From Macrostomum hystrix (taxonomy: Eukaryota; Platyhelminthes; Macrostomidae), in NCBI GenBank assembly GCA_950097015.1, contig CATNEN010000038.1:26635001-26699000 (forward strand): 64,000 nt of DNA, read 5' to 3'. The position numbers and the translations under genes are program-made. Of this stretch, positions 1-10,034 are shown one piece after another. The notes under the pieces were generated by a model, which worked only from the letters and a program-made list of their open reading frames with translations, was not told the DNA's origin and ran no database searches. Every line of letters starts with the position of its first letter. Within the stretch, counting starts at the first letter, position 1.

Positions 1-382
1 TAAAATTATATTTGTGCAACAAGTTTAGAATTTTTTAACTGCATTACAGTGCACACCAAAGTAATATACAATAAAGATTTATATCAAGACAAAACGAATA
101 TTTGTGATTTGAAAAATATATAATATATTTTTTAATTAAAGTGACAAAGTTGTAAAATTAGATATGTTTACATTGCTAACAGAATTATGCTCCCATTAGC
201 TCTGTCACTGGAAAAAGTCTTAAGTCTACATAGACTCAAAACAGTTAGCATTGGAAAAGTATTTGGTATTCATATTCGATGTCCTTAGAGGATTAAGGAC
301 ATTTAAATTTATATCTGTGTTATAGACTATATTCAGCCAGAATAATATCAAAACTTCCATTTTCTTACCTCAACCCTTATAG
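1..382. other. AT-rich sequence upstream of the first visible CAND1 exon
   Basis: No convincing coding exon, RNA gene or repeat is seen here. The last bases before 383 form a good 3' splice acceptor (a pyrimidine tract ending in TTATAG). The first visible exon is therefore probably spliced to something upstream, either a short coding exon or a spliced leader. A ten-codon ATG reading at 187-216, ending in Leu-Glu-Lys before a weak GT, is a very weak candidate for the missing start exon. Confidence 0.4.
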
Positions 383-3300
383 ATGGCCTCCTCGGACAAG
401 GACTTCCGATTCATGGCCACAAATGATCTAATGCAGGAGCTGCAGCGCGACTCGCTTAATATGGACGACGACTCGGAGAAAAAGATTGTACGCATGCTGT
501 TGACTAGGCTAGAGGATCAAGTTGGCGAGGTGCAGAATCTTGCTGTCAAATGTCTAGGGCCTCTTGTACTCAAGGTAAGGCTTAAGGTTAAAAATAATTT
601 CTTGTGAGGTTCACTGCTTATAAATATAATTTACTTAATTTCAGGTAAAAGAGGCCCAGGTAGCGCACATCCTCGACTATCTCTGCAAACAATTGTCCGG
701 TTCTGGTAATCTACTGCTAAAGGACACCAGCGCTATTGGCTTGAAGACTATCATTACAGCTGTGCCGCCTAGTGATCTGCAACTGCAGGTGCGAATTGAT
801 TTATGCTATTCAAAACTGCAACAAGCTTACATTGATTCCAAATATTGTCCTCATCCATTGCTTCCTAATCCTAGACTTGACGCTTCAGACAGCCAACTTC
901 CCAGATCCTTTGATCAAAGCCAAAATCCCACTTAGATCCTCAGTTTTGACACTAGGACCGATCAACTTCCCCAGATCCTTTGATCAAAGCCGACATCCCA
1001 CTTAGATCCTCAGTTTTGACACTAGGACCGACCAACTTCCCCAGATCCTTTGATCAAAGCCGACATCCCACTTAGATCCTCAGTTTTGACACTAGGACCG
1101 ACCAACTTCCCCAGATCCTTTGATCAAAGCCGACATCCCACTTAGATCCTCAGTTTTGACACTAGGACCGACCAACTTCCCCAGATCCTTTGATCAAAGC
1201 CGACATCCCACTTAGATCCTCAGTTTTGACACTAGGACCGACCAACTTCCCAGATCATTTAATCGTTAAGATTAGTCTCCCTCGTAAACATGGAGAACAT
1301 TGGCAACTATCGAATCTGTATTCGTCCTCTCTTCCACAGTCCCAGCTCTGCCGTATCGTAACGCCTAGCCTTCTCGAAGCCATCGATGCGCGCGAAAATG
1401 ATGCCAGCCAGCTGATGGAGTGCCTGGAAATCCTGGCTGAACTACTGTCCAAATTTGGCTCCTCGCCGCACACCCAGCCTCATCACGGCGCCGCTCTGAA
1501 AACTGCGCTTGGTCAGTTAGACAGCTCGCGCCAGTCTGTACGCAAGAAGGCCGTCCTGGCCATCGCCCAGTTGGTGCTGTGCTGCAATCAGACCCTGTTC
1601 GACAATCTGATGGCGCACTTCCGCCGCACTCTGGCACCGGAATGCAAACCTGATCAGGCAAGTCACTCGATCCCCTGTCACTTCCATCTGTACAGTCACT
1701 TCTAACCCCAATCACTTTTATCCCCAGTCACTTCTAACCCGCAATCATTTTTATCCCTAATAACTTTTATCCCCAGTCATTTTTATTCCCAGTCTATTCT
1801 ATTCGTAGTCACTTCTATCGCCAATCACTTTTATCCCCAGTCACATCTATCCACTGTCACTTTTATCCCCAGTCACATCCATCAACTGTCGCTTTTATCC
1901 CCAGTCACATCCATCCACTGTCACATCCATCCACTGTCACATCCATCCACTGTCACATCCATCCACTGTCGCTTTTATCCCCAGTCACATCCATCCATTG
2001 TCACATCCATCCACTGTCACATCCATCCACTGTCACTTTTATCCCCAGTCACATCCATTCACTGTCACATCCATCCACTGTCACTTTTATCCCCAGTCAC
2101 TTCCATCCACTGTCGCTTTTATCCCCAGTCACATCCATCCACTGTCACATCCATCCACTGTCGCTTTTATCCCCAGTCACATCCATCCACTGTCACATCC
2201 ATCCACTGTCACTTTTATCCCCAGTCACATCCATCCCCAGTCACTTCCATCCACTGTCACTTTTATCCCCAGTCACATCCATCCACTGTCACTTTTATCC
2301 CCAGTCACATCCATCCACTGTCACTTTTATCCCCAGTCACTTCCATCCACTGTCACATCCATCCACTGTCACTTTTATCCCCAGTCACTTCCATCCACTG
2401 TCACATCCATCCACTGTCACATCCATCCACTGTCACTTTTATCCCCAGTCACTTCCATCCACTGTCACTTTTATCCCCAGTCACATCCATCCACTGTCAC
2501 TTTTATCCCCAGTCACTTCCATCCACTGTCACTTTTATCCCCAGTCACATCCATCCACTGTCACTTTTATCCCCAGTCACTTCCATCCACTGTCACTTTT
2601 ATCCCCAGTCACATCCATCCACTGTCACTTTTATCCCCAGTCACATCCATCTACTGTCAGTTTTATCCCCAGTCTTTTCTATCCCTAATTACTTCTATCC
2701 TCAGTCACCTTTATCTCCAGTCACTTCCATCTCCTACCAGGTAAAAACCGCTGTCCAATGCCTAGGCGCTGTGTGTCGTCAGGCTCGCGCCAAATGCGGC
2801 CCCCACCTGTCCAGCCTGCTGCCGTTGGTCATTCAACACTGCCGCTCTGGTGGCAGCAACGACGATGAATTGCGCGAGCTCTGTCTAGCTTGCCTGGAGG
2901 CCTGCGTGCGCAGCTGCCCTAAAGAATCCGCTGGCTTTGTCCCGGACATTCTGCCCCTGTGTCTTCAGCTGCTGCGCTACGATCCCAATTATTCCTACGA
3001 CAATGAGGACATTGTTATTGGCGACTCGGCTATGCCGTCGGCCTACGATGACGACGATGCTAACGATTTCAACGATGGCGGTGAGGACGACGAAGATGAG
3101 GAGGAAGACGCCTATAGCGATGATGACGACTTGTCCTGGAAGGTGCGCAGAGGAGCTGCCAAGACACTGCAGTGCTGCGTGCTCAACTATATGGATATGC
3201 TGCCCGAGTTCTATGACTCCGTGGCCCCCGTGCTCATCCAGCGCTTCATTGGTGAGCCGCTGTTTGAGTTCAGTTGATAAAGCTCAGTAACCCTTGCTAT

Positions 3301-6300
3301 ATCATAGGAATACACTGGCATACAATATATATATACCCTTCCTTTCTCATCGTCAAGCATATCAGTTAATCATATTCTAACTCTCGAGACTTATCTTCCA
3401 GAGGCTCGAAGCTCAAACCACAGAGCCACACGCAACCTTATTATGCTACTATTATATATAAGTACTATTGTAAGCGTATTACTAACGAAAATTACCGTTT
3501 CTTTAAATTTCTTTAGAGCGTGAAGAAAATGTGAAAAGCGAAGTATTCCAGGCCTTCATTGCCATCCTGACTCAAACTGGCAATCTGAGTAGCGTTGCCG
3601 CCGCTGCCACCGCGGCCGCCACAGAGGATCGCATGGAGATTGATGATTCTTCGCCAGCTCGCCAATTATCAGGCTTAGTGCCGGCCATTATGCAAAATCT
3701 GCACCGGGCTCTGAAGCATAGATCAGTGCGCACCAGGAGCGGTGCTTTCCATATCCTGCGCGAATTATGCAACGTGCTGCCCGGCTGTCTGCGGCTCCAT
3801 CTAGGTCACGTGCTGCCGGGCTTGCGATTCACAATCGGGTGAGAATGCGTCTCTTGTGAATTGCTCGCCTTACTACTTCTCACGCAAATTAAATGAGTTT
3901 TTTTATTTGTCACAGTTACTACTTTAAGCATACAATATGTGAATTTTATTTCAGCGACAAACAATCGGTGAACAATACAAAGATTGACGCTGTCCAGTTT
4001 CTAAATACGCTGTTGCGCACCCACACGCCGGAGACCTTCTATCCGCATCTGCCTACGATTCTGGATTATGTTCTGGCCTGTGTGAAGGATCCCTTCTATC
4101 GCATCTGTTCTGAGGCGTTGCTAGCCGCAACAATCCTAGCAACCATAATTCGTCCATTTGAGCCCACTGGAATAAGTCCGGCGCCGGATCACCAGAGGCT
4201 AACGTCGATTATGTATCCTCAGGTGATGCAGGTCCTAGTTGCAGTGGATAAGGACCAGGAGGTCAAGGATCGATCTATTACTTGTGTGTAAGTAATAATC
4301 CGATATGTTGCGAAAAAAAGTCAAATCAAAGTGTGTTTTAAAGACAGATGTTACATGTACTGAGAAATAAAAATGATTAAACCTCCACATTATACAAGGT
4401 ACTATTTTTAACATGTCCGATACATTAGTATACAGAGTCTTTCATTGCCGATATGTATCGAAAACTGTATTTTCAACACGTAAGCTGAATTGAAACTTTC
4501 ATGTACACCAAATTTTTAGCGCCTCAATTCTCTATCACTCGGCTGACAGTCTGCAGCCGCATCTTTGTGATTGCCTGAGCATTCTATGCAGTCGATTGCA
4601 GAATGAAGTTACTCGACTGACTGCTGTTAAGGCGATTGACAAGATTGCCAAATCGCCGCTGAAAATTGATTTGTCAACTATTCTTGTAAGTAAAAGAAAG
4701 AAAGAAAATGTTTTTTTTCATTTTATTGGCAAAACTTTTTGATCCCCTGTGTGAATAAAGTGCAATAAAAACTAAAAAGTATTTGGCAGCGGTGGGATTC
4801 GAACCCACGCCCTTTCGGACTGGTGCCTTAAACCAGCGCCTTAGACCGCTCGGCCACGCTACCTTGCTCCCAATGCAATATCTGGTGCCTGTTTATACTT
4901 TTTGTACTGTGTAATAAAACATTTTCCAGAACCAATGCATCGAGACTATGGGCTCACTATTGAGAAAGAATCAGCGCACTCTGCGCATTCACACACTACT
5001 ATGCCTACAGACGCTGTTCTCAAACTACAGTGAGTCCTATCACTATTACATTTGCCTGCAGTTGGCGGTCTTCCGTGATCCTTGAATTAGCTAAACCAAT
5101 TCTATTTTTCCTCAGGCGCCCAAGTAACCGAGCAGCAGATTATCTGCATCATTGAGGAGCTACCACCCCTAATTAGCGGTATCGAGTCGGACGTTGCTTC
5201 CAGCCAGCAGTCGGTGGCCTTGGCAACCGTTATGCTCCAACGCATGGGCGCCCAGGCCGCGGAGCCTCTGCGCTCTCGCGTCCTACCCGTAGCTTGCAGC
5301 CTGGCCTACAGCCACCACCTGCACGGCGGCGCGCTGGACGCTCTACTGGACTTCTTCGGCCAGGCTGTTCTGCCGCAACCAGCTGCATCCTGCTCAGATG
5401 GGCCCGAGCTGCTTAAGGCTCTGCTGCACGGCGAGCGGGGACAGGTGAGAGATCCGAGTTGAGAAGCTTTTACTTTGACTTCTCCGAGTTTCATGTTTCG
5501 GGTTGGGTTCTTCCTCTCCAAAATTCATATTTCGGGTTGGGTTCTTCCTCTCCAAAATTCATATTTCGGGTTGGGTTCTTCCTCTCCAAAATTCATATTT
5601 CGGGTTGGGTTCTTCCTCTCCAAAATTCATATTTCGGGTTGGGTTCTTCCTCTCCAAAATTCATATTTCGGGTTGGGTTCTTCCTCTCCAAAATTCATAT
5701 TTCGGGTTGGGTTCTTCCTCTTCAAAATTCATATTTCGGGTTGGGTTCTTCCTCTTCAAAATTCATATTTCGGGTTGGGTTCTTCCTCTCCAAAATTCAT
5801 ATTTCGGGTTGGGTTCTTCCTCTTCAAAATTCATATTTCGGGTTGGGTTCTTCCTCTCCAAAATTCATATTTCGGGTTGGGTTCTTCCACTCCGAAATTC
5901 ATATTTCGGGTTTGGTTCTTCCTCTCCAGATTTCGGGTTCTTACCGAATTATATATTTTTAGGTTCAATTCTTCTCCGAATTCCAGGTCATCTTTTCAGA
6001 ATTACTGATTTCTGTTTTAACCTCTTTCCTCTTATTGTCCATGGCTATCTGTTTATAATAAAGTGTACTTTCCTCTGCATCCGCCACAATCGCAGGTATT
6101 CTTCGCCGCCCCAGTTACCGGAGCAATGCGCAACGAAGTGTACTTTAACTTGGCTCGCTGCGCCGCCCAAATCACCGTGCACAGCTCCGAGGCGGCGCGT
6201 TCGGCCCTAATTCGCGACTGGATCGGCCTAGTAACAGCTGATCCGCAACAGCAGACTGCTGATAGTCGGCGACTATTCGCTCTTCTCACCCTTGGCGAGA

Positions 6301-9300
6301 TCGGAAAGCACATGTGAGAATAGTAGCTGAGCTGTGCCTCCGTACCTTTTCAAATACAGTTAGACAGGCCATACCAGAACACCATTTCGAATACTGTTAG
6401 ACAGGCCATACCAGAACACCATTTCAAATACTGTTAGACAGGCCATACCAGAACACCATTTCAAATACTGTTAGACAGGCCATACCAGAACACCATTTCA
6501 AATACTGTTAGACAGGCCATACTATAATTTATAGAACACCATTTCAAATACTGTTGTTGGACAGGCTATTCTAGAATTTTATAGGGGGTTGTAGCCTAGT
6601 GATTAGAGCGTCGGACACACTACTTGAAGGTCGGGGGTTCGATTCCCGACTCCACTTGCACAATTTGTGCCTTCAAGTAAGACACAAACTCTGCATTACT
6701 TTGAATCAGCTTAGGCAATAGAGGGTGGGTGTGGCGTCCTCCCAGTCCACCAGTCCATGGACTGAACAGCCGTACGCAGTCTTCAGACGCGCCGCACAAA
6801 ATCGCACCTGGCTCGATTAGGGCAGGTGTAATCAAATAAAAAAAATTAATTTCTATTATAATTATAGCTACATCACCAATTCAAATACTGTTTGACTTAA
6901 TGTAACTAGAGTCAAATGTTAATCTTCCTATTCAGCGATCTCAGCCCGCACAGCGACCTCAGCGAAGCCCTGTCCGCCGCGTTTCACAATCCGCAAGAGG
7001 ACTGGCAGACTGGCGCAGCGGCCATCGCTCTAGGCAAGATTTCTCTAGGCAATCTGGGCGCATTCGTGCCCTACATTCTGGATCGCATTGGTTCTGTTGG
7101 CGGCGCAACCGAGGCGCGCAATCATTATTTCATGCTGCACGCACTGAAAGAGATCATCTCACACGTGGCTGCGGCCAACTCGGGTGCCAATTTCGCCCCA
7201 CTGAAACCGCACGTGCCGCAGATTTGGTCCCTATTGGAGCGAAGCGCATTGTCCACTGAGGAGGGGGCGCGGAATCTTGTGTCAGAGTGCCTTGGCAAAC
7301 TGGCTCTGCTCGATTCGGCAGGCCTGCTGCCTCGGCTGAGCGAACTGCTGGCTACTTCTGAGTGAGTCCATAAACTGTTCTTAATATTACCAACTGTGTA
7401 TGGTTGCCATGCGAGGTCGGCAGTTCGAATCTAGTTGTGTCCTAGAGTTAGAAACTTTATTTCCTAGTGATTGATTAAACCAAGCTGTAAAAATAGGTAC
7501 CAGCCTTAGCTAGAGTGGATATTTTGGTGGGTTAGGTGTCGTTTCTATTTGAGTTTTCAAATCGCTAACTCGAATTGCACTTTATCCATGTTTGTTATGC
7601 ATACTCCCGAATCCCCAGGTTAATCCTCCCCACTCTCAAATCCCCACATTAATCCCACCCACTCCCAAATCCCTATGTTTATCCTACCAACTCCCAAATC
7701 CCCAGATAAATCTACCCACTCCCGAATCCCCAGTTTAATTCTACTACGCTCCTAAATACGCAGATTATTCCTATCACATCCCAAATTCACACGTTAATCC
7801 TACCCACTCCCAAATCCCCAGATTAATCCTACCAACTCCCAAATCACAAGGCTAATCCTACCCACTCCCAAATCCCTAGATTAATCCTACCCACTCCCAA
7901 ATCCCCAGATTAATCCTACCCACTCCCAAATCCCCATATTAATCCTACCCACTCTCAAATCCCTATGTTAATCCTACCCACTCCGAAATCCCAGATAAAT
8001 CCTAACACTCCCAAATTCCCAGATTAATCCTACCTACTCCCGAATCCCTATATTAATCCTACTACGCTCCTAAATACCCATATTATTCCTATCACATCCC
8101 AAATTCACACGTTAACTCTACCACACTCCTTAATCCCTAGGATAATCCTACCACATCCCAAATCCACACGTTAATTCTACCACACTCCTTAATCCCTAGG
8201 ATAATCCTCACGCATCCCAAATCCTCTCATCAGTCTAGTGAATTTACCTTTTTTGTTTTACTCCCAATCCGCCCACAGCGATTCGCCCCTGATGCTTAGC
8301 ACAGTCCTCACAGCCATCAAGTTCTGCTTCATACCGCAGCCGCACCCGGCCGATCGCCAGCTAAAATCTCTAGTGCCTCGCATCATCGCCTGTCTGGGCC
8401 ACGCGGACCTCACTGTACGCCGTGCGGCACTGGTTGCCATTAACACCGGTGTGCACAATAAGACTGGTCTAATTCGAGACCATCTAGACAGCTTGTTGCC
8501 GAAAATCTATAAGGGCACCGCTGTTGACGAATCGCTAATTAGAGTCATCAATATGGGCCCGTTCTCGCACAAGGAGGATGCCGGACTCGATCTCAGAAAG
8601 GTGACCAATTTAGCTGAGTAGCTTGTTATGGTGCATGCCCTTTAGGTTTAGGCTTCCTAACTACGAGCCTAATGCTGACATTTCATACCAAGGCAAAGAA
8701 AAAATTGTGCCCAAGCTTTTTGTCTGAACAGATTTCTATTTTTACGAGACCAATGTAATATTTTTCTCCCACTTGAACAAAATTTCAATCTGAAGATCTC
8801 ACGATAGAACTTCTTAAGAAAGTCCTGCAAGAAATACTTCCAATTTTATTTAATAAAAAACAGGATCTTCTTGCATTTCTCGCAAGGAAATGGTTTATTT
8901 TTTATTCATACCGCTTATTATAAATTATCATCTGAAAGTGATCAAGCATTCGTACAGTCATCTTTAGGGTGAGATAATCCAATATTAATCTTTGGAATGA
9001 TTTAATCCAGTAGTCATCTCTGGGTAGGATTATCAAATAGTTATCTTTGGATAATTAATTTAATAATTCATTTCACCTGACCTAATTGGGCCAGATGTGC
9101 AGCCGACAGCACAGCCGCAGATATTTCGCGGCGCATCTGAAGACTGCGTACAGCTGTTTAGTCCATGGACTGGTGGACGCCACACCCACCTTCCATTGTC
9201 CCAGCTAATGCTGGTACCCATTTACAGCTGGGTGAATTTAAGCAATGCAGAGTTTAGTGTCTTGCTAAAGGACACAAAGTGTTCCTGTGGATTGTTCCTG

Positions 9301-10034
9301 TAGAATCAGGAATCGAACCCCCGACCTTCAAGTCGTGAGTCCGACGCCCTAACCACTAGGCTACAGCATATCTTTGGGTAGGATTATCAAATAGTCACCT
9401 TTAAATGTTCATATTTGGAGTGAGATTATCCAATAATCATCTAGAGTGAGATTATCTTGGACTGAGCTAATCGATTGCTTATCTCTAGGACAACTCCAAT
9501 ATTTAGAGTCACCCTTCTCCTCCACCCCAGGTGACATTCGAGTGCCTGTACACACTGGCCGAGCACTGTGTGGACCGCATCGACTTATTCACCTTCATCC
9601 AGCATATTGAGGTTGGCCTAAAAGATGTGCCGGACATTCGCATCCTCTGCTTCCTTATCCTGGAGCGGCTGTGCGCCAGAGCTCCCAGCACTGTATTCGC
9701 CGCCACAGACAGTCTAGTGCCGGCGATTCGGGCCACATTTGCCGAGAAAGCCAGCGAGAAGTCCGTCCGGGCCGAGTTAGACAAGCAAATCGAACTGAAG
9801 CACGCCGCTATGCGTGTATTCCTGTGCCTGGCTAAACTGGGCGACTCCAAAGCTGTTCTGGATTGCACCCAGATGATCATGTCAGATAGGGGCGGAATGG
9901 CTGCCTCAACGGCTGGCTTGACTCAGCAGCAGTTGCATCACCAGCAGCAGCAGCAGCATCAGGCAGCGCCAACTGCCGTTAGCCTATACCAGCTCTACCT
10001 GACTGTGGAAAAGGAGCTAGCCAATCAGAATTGA
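383..10034 (+). CDS. CAND1: CAND1, cullin-associated NEDD8-dissociated protein 1 (13 exons)
   Basis: CAND1 is a cytosolic/nuclear HEAT-repeat protein that binds un-neddylated cullin-RBX1 and exchanges substrate receptors of SCF-type ubiquitin ligases. Exons: 383-574, 645-788, 1340-1657, 2741-3251, 3517-3838, 3955-4287, 4520-4685, 4930-5029, 5116-5444, 6096-6313, 6936-7361, 8279-8600, 9531-10034. They total 3,885 nt, giving 1,294 residues plus TGA, close to the human 1,230. Phase matches at every junction. Conserved segments include [15 protein letters not shown] at the start, [18 protein letters not shown] followed by a long Asp/Glu loop (about residues 298-350), [16 protein letters not shown], the ELPPLIS block, [15 protein letters not shown] and [16 protein letters not shown]. 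The Met at 383 aligns with an internal Met of human CAND1 near residue 15, so about 14 N-terminal residues lie upstream or are absent. The C-terminus has a lineage-specific Gln/His-rich tail. Intron 3 uses a GC donor. The identification is secure; the exact start is not. Confidence 0.96.
894..1257. repeat. 70-bp minisatellite in CAND1 intron 2
   Basis: About five tandem copies of a 70-bp unit containing CTTTGATCAAAG, a perfect palindrome, begin near 894, 964, 1034, 1104, 1174 and 1244. The first copy is slightly diverged and the last is truncated. The array fills most of the intron between 789 and 1339. Confidence 0.95.
1690..2738. repeat. Compound minisatellite filling CAND1 intron 3
   Basis: About 1 kb is built from two interleaved short modules, TTTTATCCCCAGTCAC and ATCCATCCACTGTCAC, usually alternating as a 32-bp unit. 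The left end (to about 1850) is degenerate and the centre is nearly perfect. The TTTTATCCCCAG module looks like a 3' splice acceptor, so the intron holds dozens of decoy acceptors ahead of the true one at 2740. Confidence 0.95.
4784..4863 (-). tRNA. tRNA-Leu, anticodon AAG
   Basis: The reverse complement starts GGTAGCG and ends CGCTGCC plus discriminator A, which pair as a seven-base acceptor stem with one G-U. The D arm (GCC/GGC), the anticodon stem CTGGT/ACCAG around the loop TTAAGGC, a class II variable arm and the T arm GTGGG-TTCGAAT-CCCAC are all present. The anticodon AAG decodes CUU leucine (A34 normally becomes inosine). A T5 run just downstream on the minus strand (plus-strand AAAAA near 4775) can terminate Pol III. 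There is no intron. The gene lies wholly inside CAND1 intron 7 (4686-4929), antisense to it. Confidence 0.95.
5497..5935. repeat. 34-bp minisatellite in CAND1 intron 9
   Basis: About 13 copies of a 34-bp unit containing TTTCGGGTTGGGTTCTTCC, nearly perfect apart from a C/T variant (CTCTCC versus CTCTTC), with degenerate copies at the right edge. All three plus-strand frames stay open through it because the unit has no stop codon; that openness is not evidence of coding. Confidence 0.96.
6345..6560. repeat. 37-bp minisatellite in CAND1 intron 10
   Basis: Five to six copies of a 37-bp unit containing TGTTAGACAGGCCATACCAG. The last copies carry small insertions (TATAATTTATAG, and a TTG duplication). 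The array runs straight into the SINE at 6585. Confidence 0.93.
6585..6847 (+). mobile_element. tRNA-derived SINE in CAND1 intron 10
   Basis: The head carries a Pol III A box (TAGCCTAGTGAT, near 6592) and a B box (GGTTCGATTCC, near 6636) spaced as in a tRNA. The body contains CAGTCCATGGACTG and a stretch ending GGGCAGGTGTAATCAAATA, followed by an A-rich tail. A second copy in the opposite orientation lies at 9073-9371. Compared with that copy, this one lacks the segment around CAGCTAATGCTGG...CAGCTGGG, so it is internally deleted or a different subfamily. Confidence 0.88.
7395..7445 (+). repeat. Possible degenerate tRNA-like (B-box) remnant
   Basis: The segment has a B-box-like GTTCGAATC preceded by ATGCGAGGTCGGCA, resembling the 3' half of a tRNA-type promoter, but no stems fold around it. 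It may be a decayed SINE head in CAND1 intron 11. The call is weak. Confidence 0.3.
7605..8235. repeat. Degenerate ~29-bp minisatellite in CAND1 intron 11
   Basis: About 20 diverged copies of a unit built around CCTACCCACTCCCAAATCCC and AGATTAAT, varying between about 27 and 32 bp. This is older looking than the other CAND1 arrays. It occupies most of the intron 7362-8278. Confidence 0.9.
9073..9371 (-). mobile_element. tRNA-derived SINE, minus orientation, in CAND1 intron 12
   Basis: Read on the minus strand it begins GCTGTAGCCTAGTGGTTAG (A box) with GGGGGTTCGATTCCTG (B box), as at 6585. It then has a body with the AAGGACACAAAG and GCATTGCTTAAAT-type segments, the CAGCTGTAAATGGGTACC stretch and CAGTCCATGGACT. 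The body resembles a central domain shared by tRNA-derived SINEs of many animals, but that resemblance is from memory and needs a search. Degenerate ~27-bp repeats (GGATTATCAAATAGT) lie on both sides, near 9025-9055 and 9370-9400, suggesting insertion into an older minisatellite. Confidence 0.85.

Noticed and set aside
1998-2744. 248-codon ORF
   Set aside because: Repeat translation inside CAND1 intron 3, not an alternative exon.
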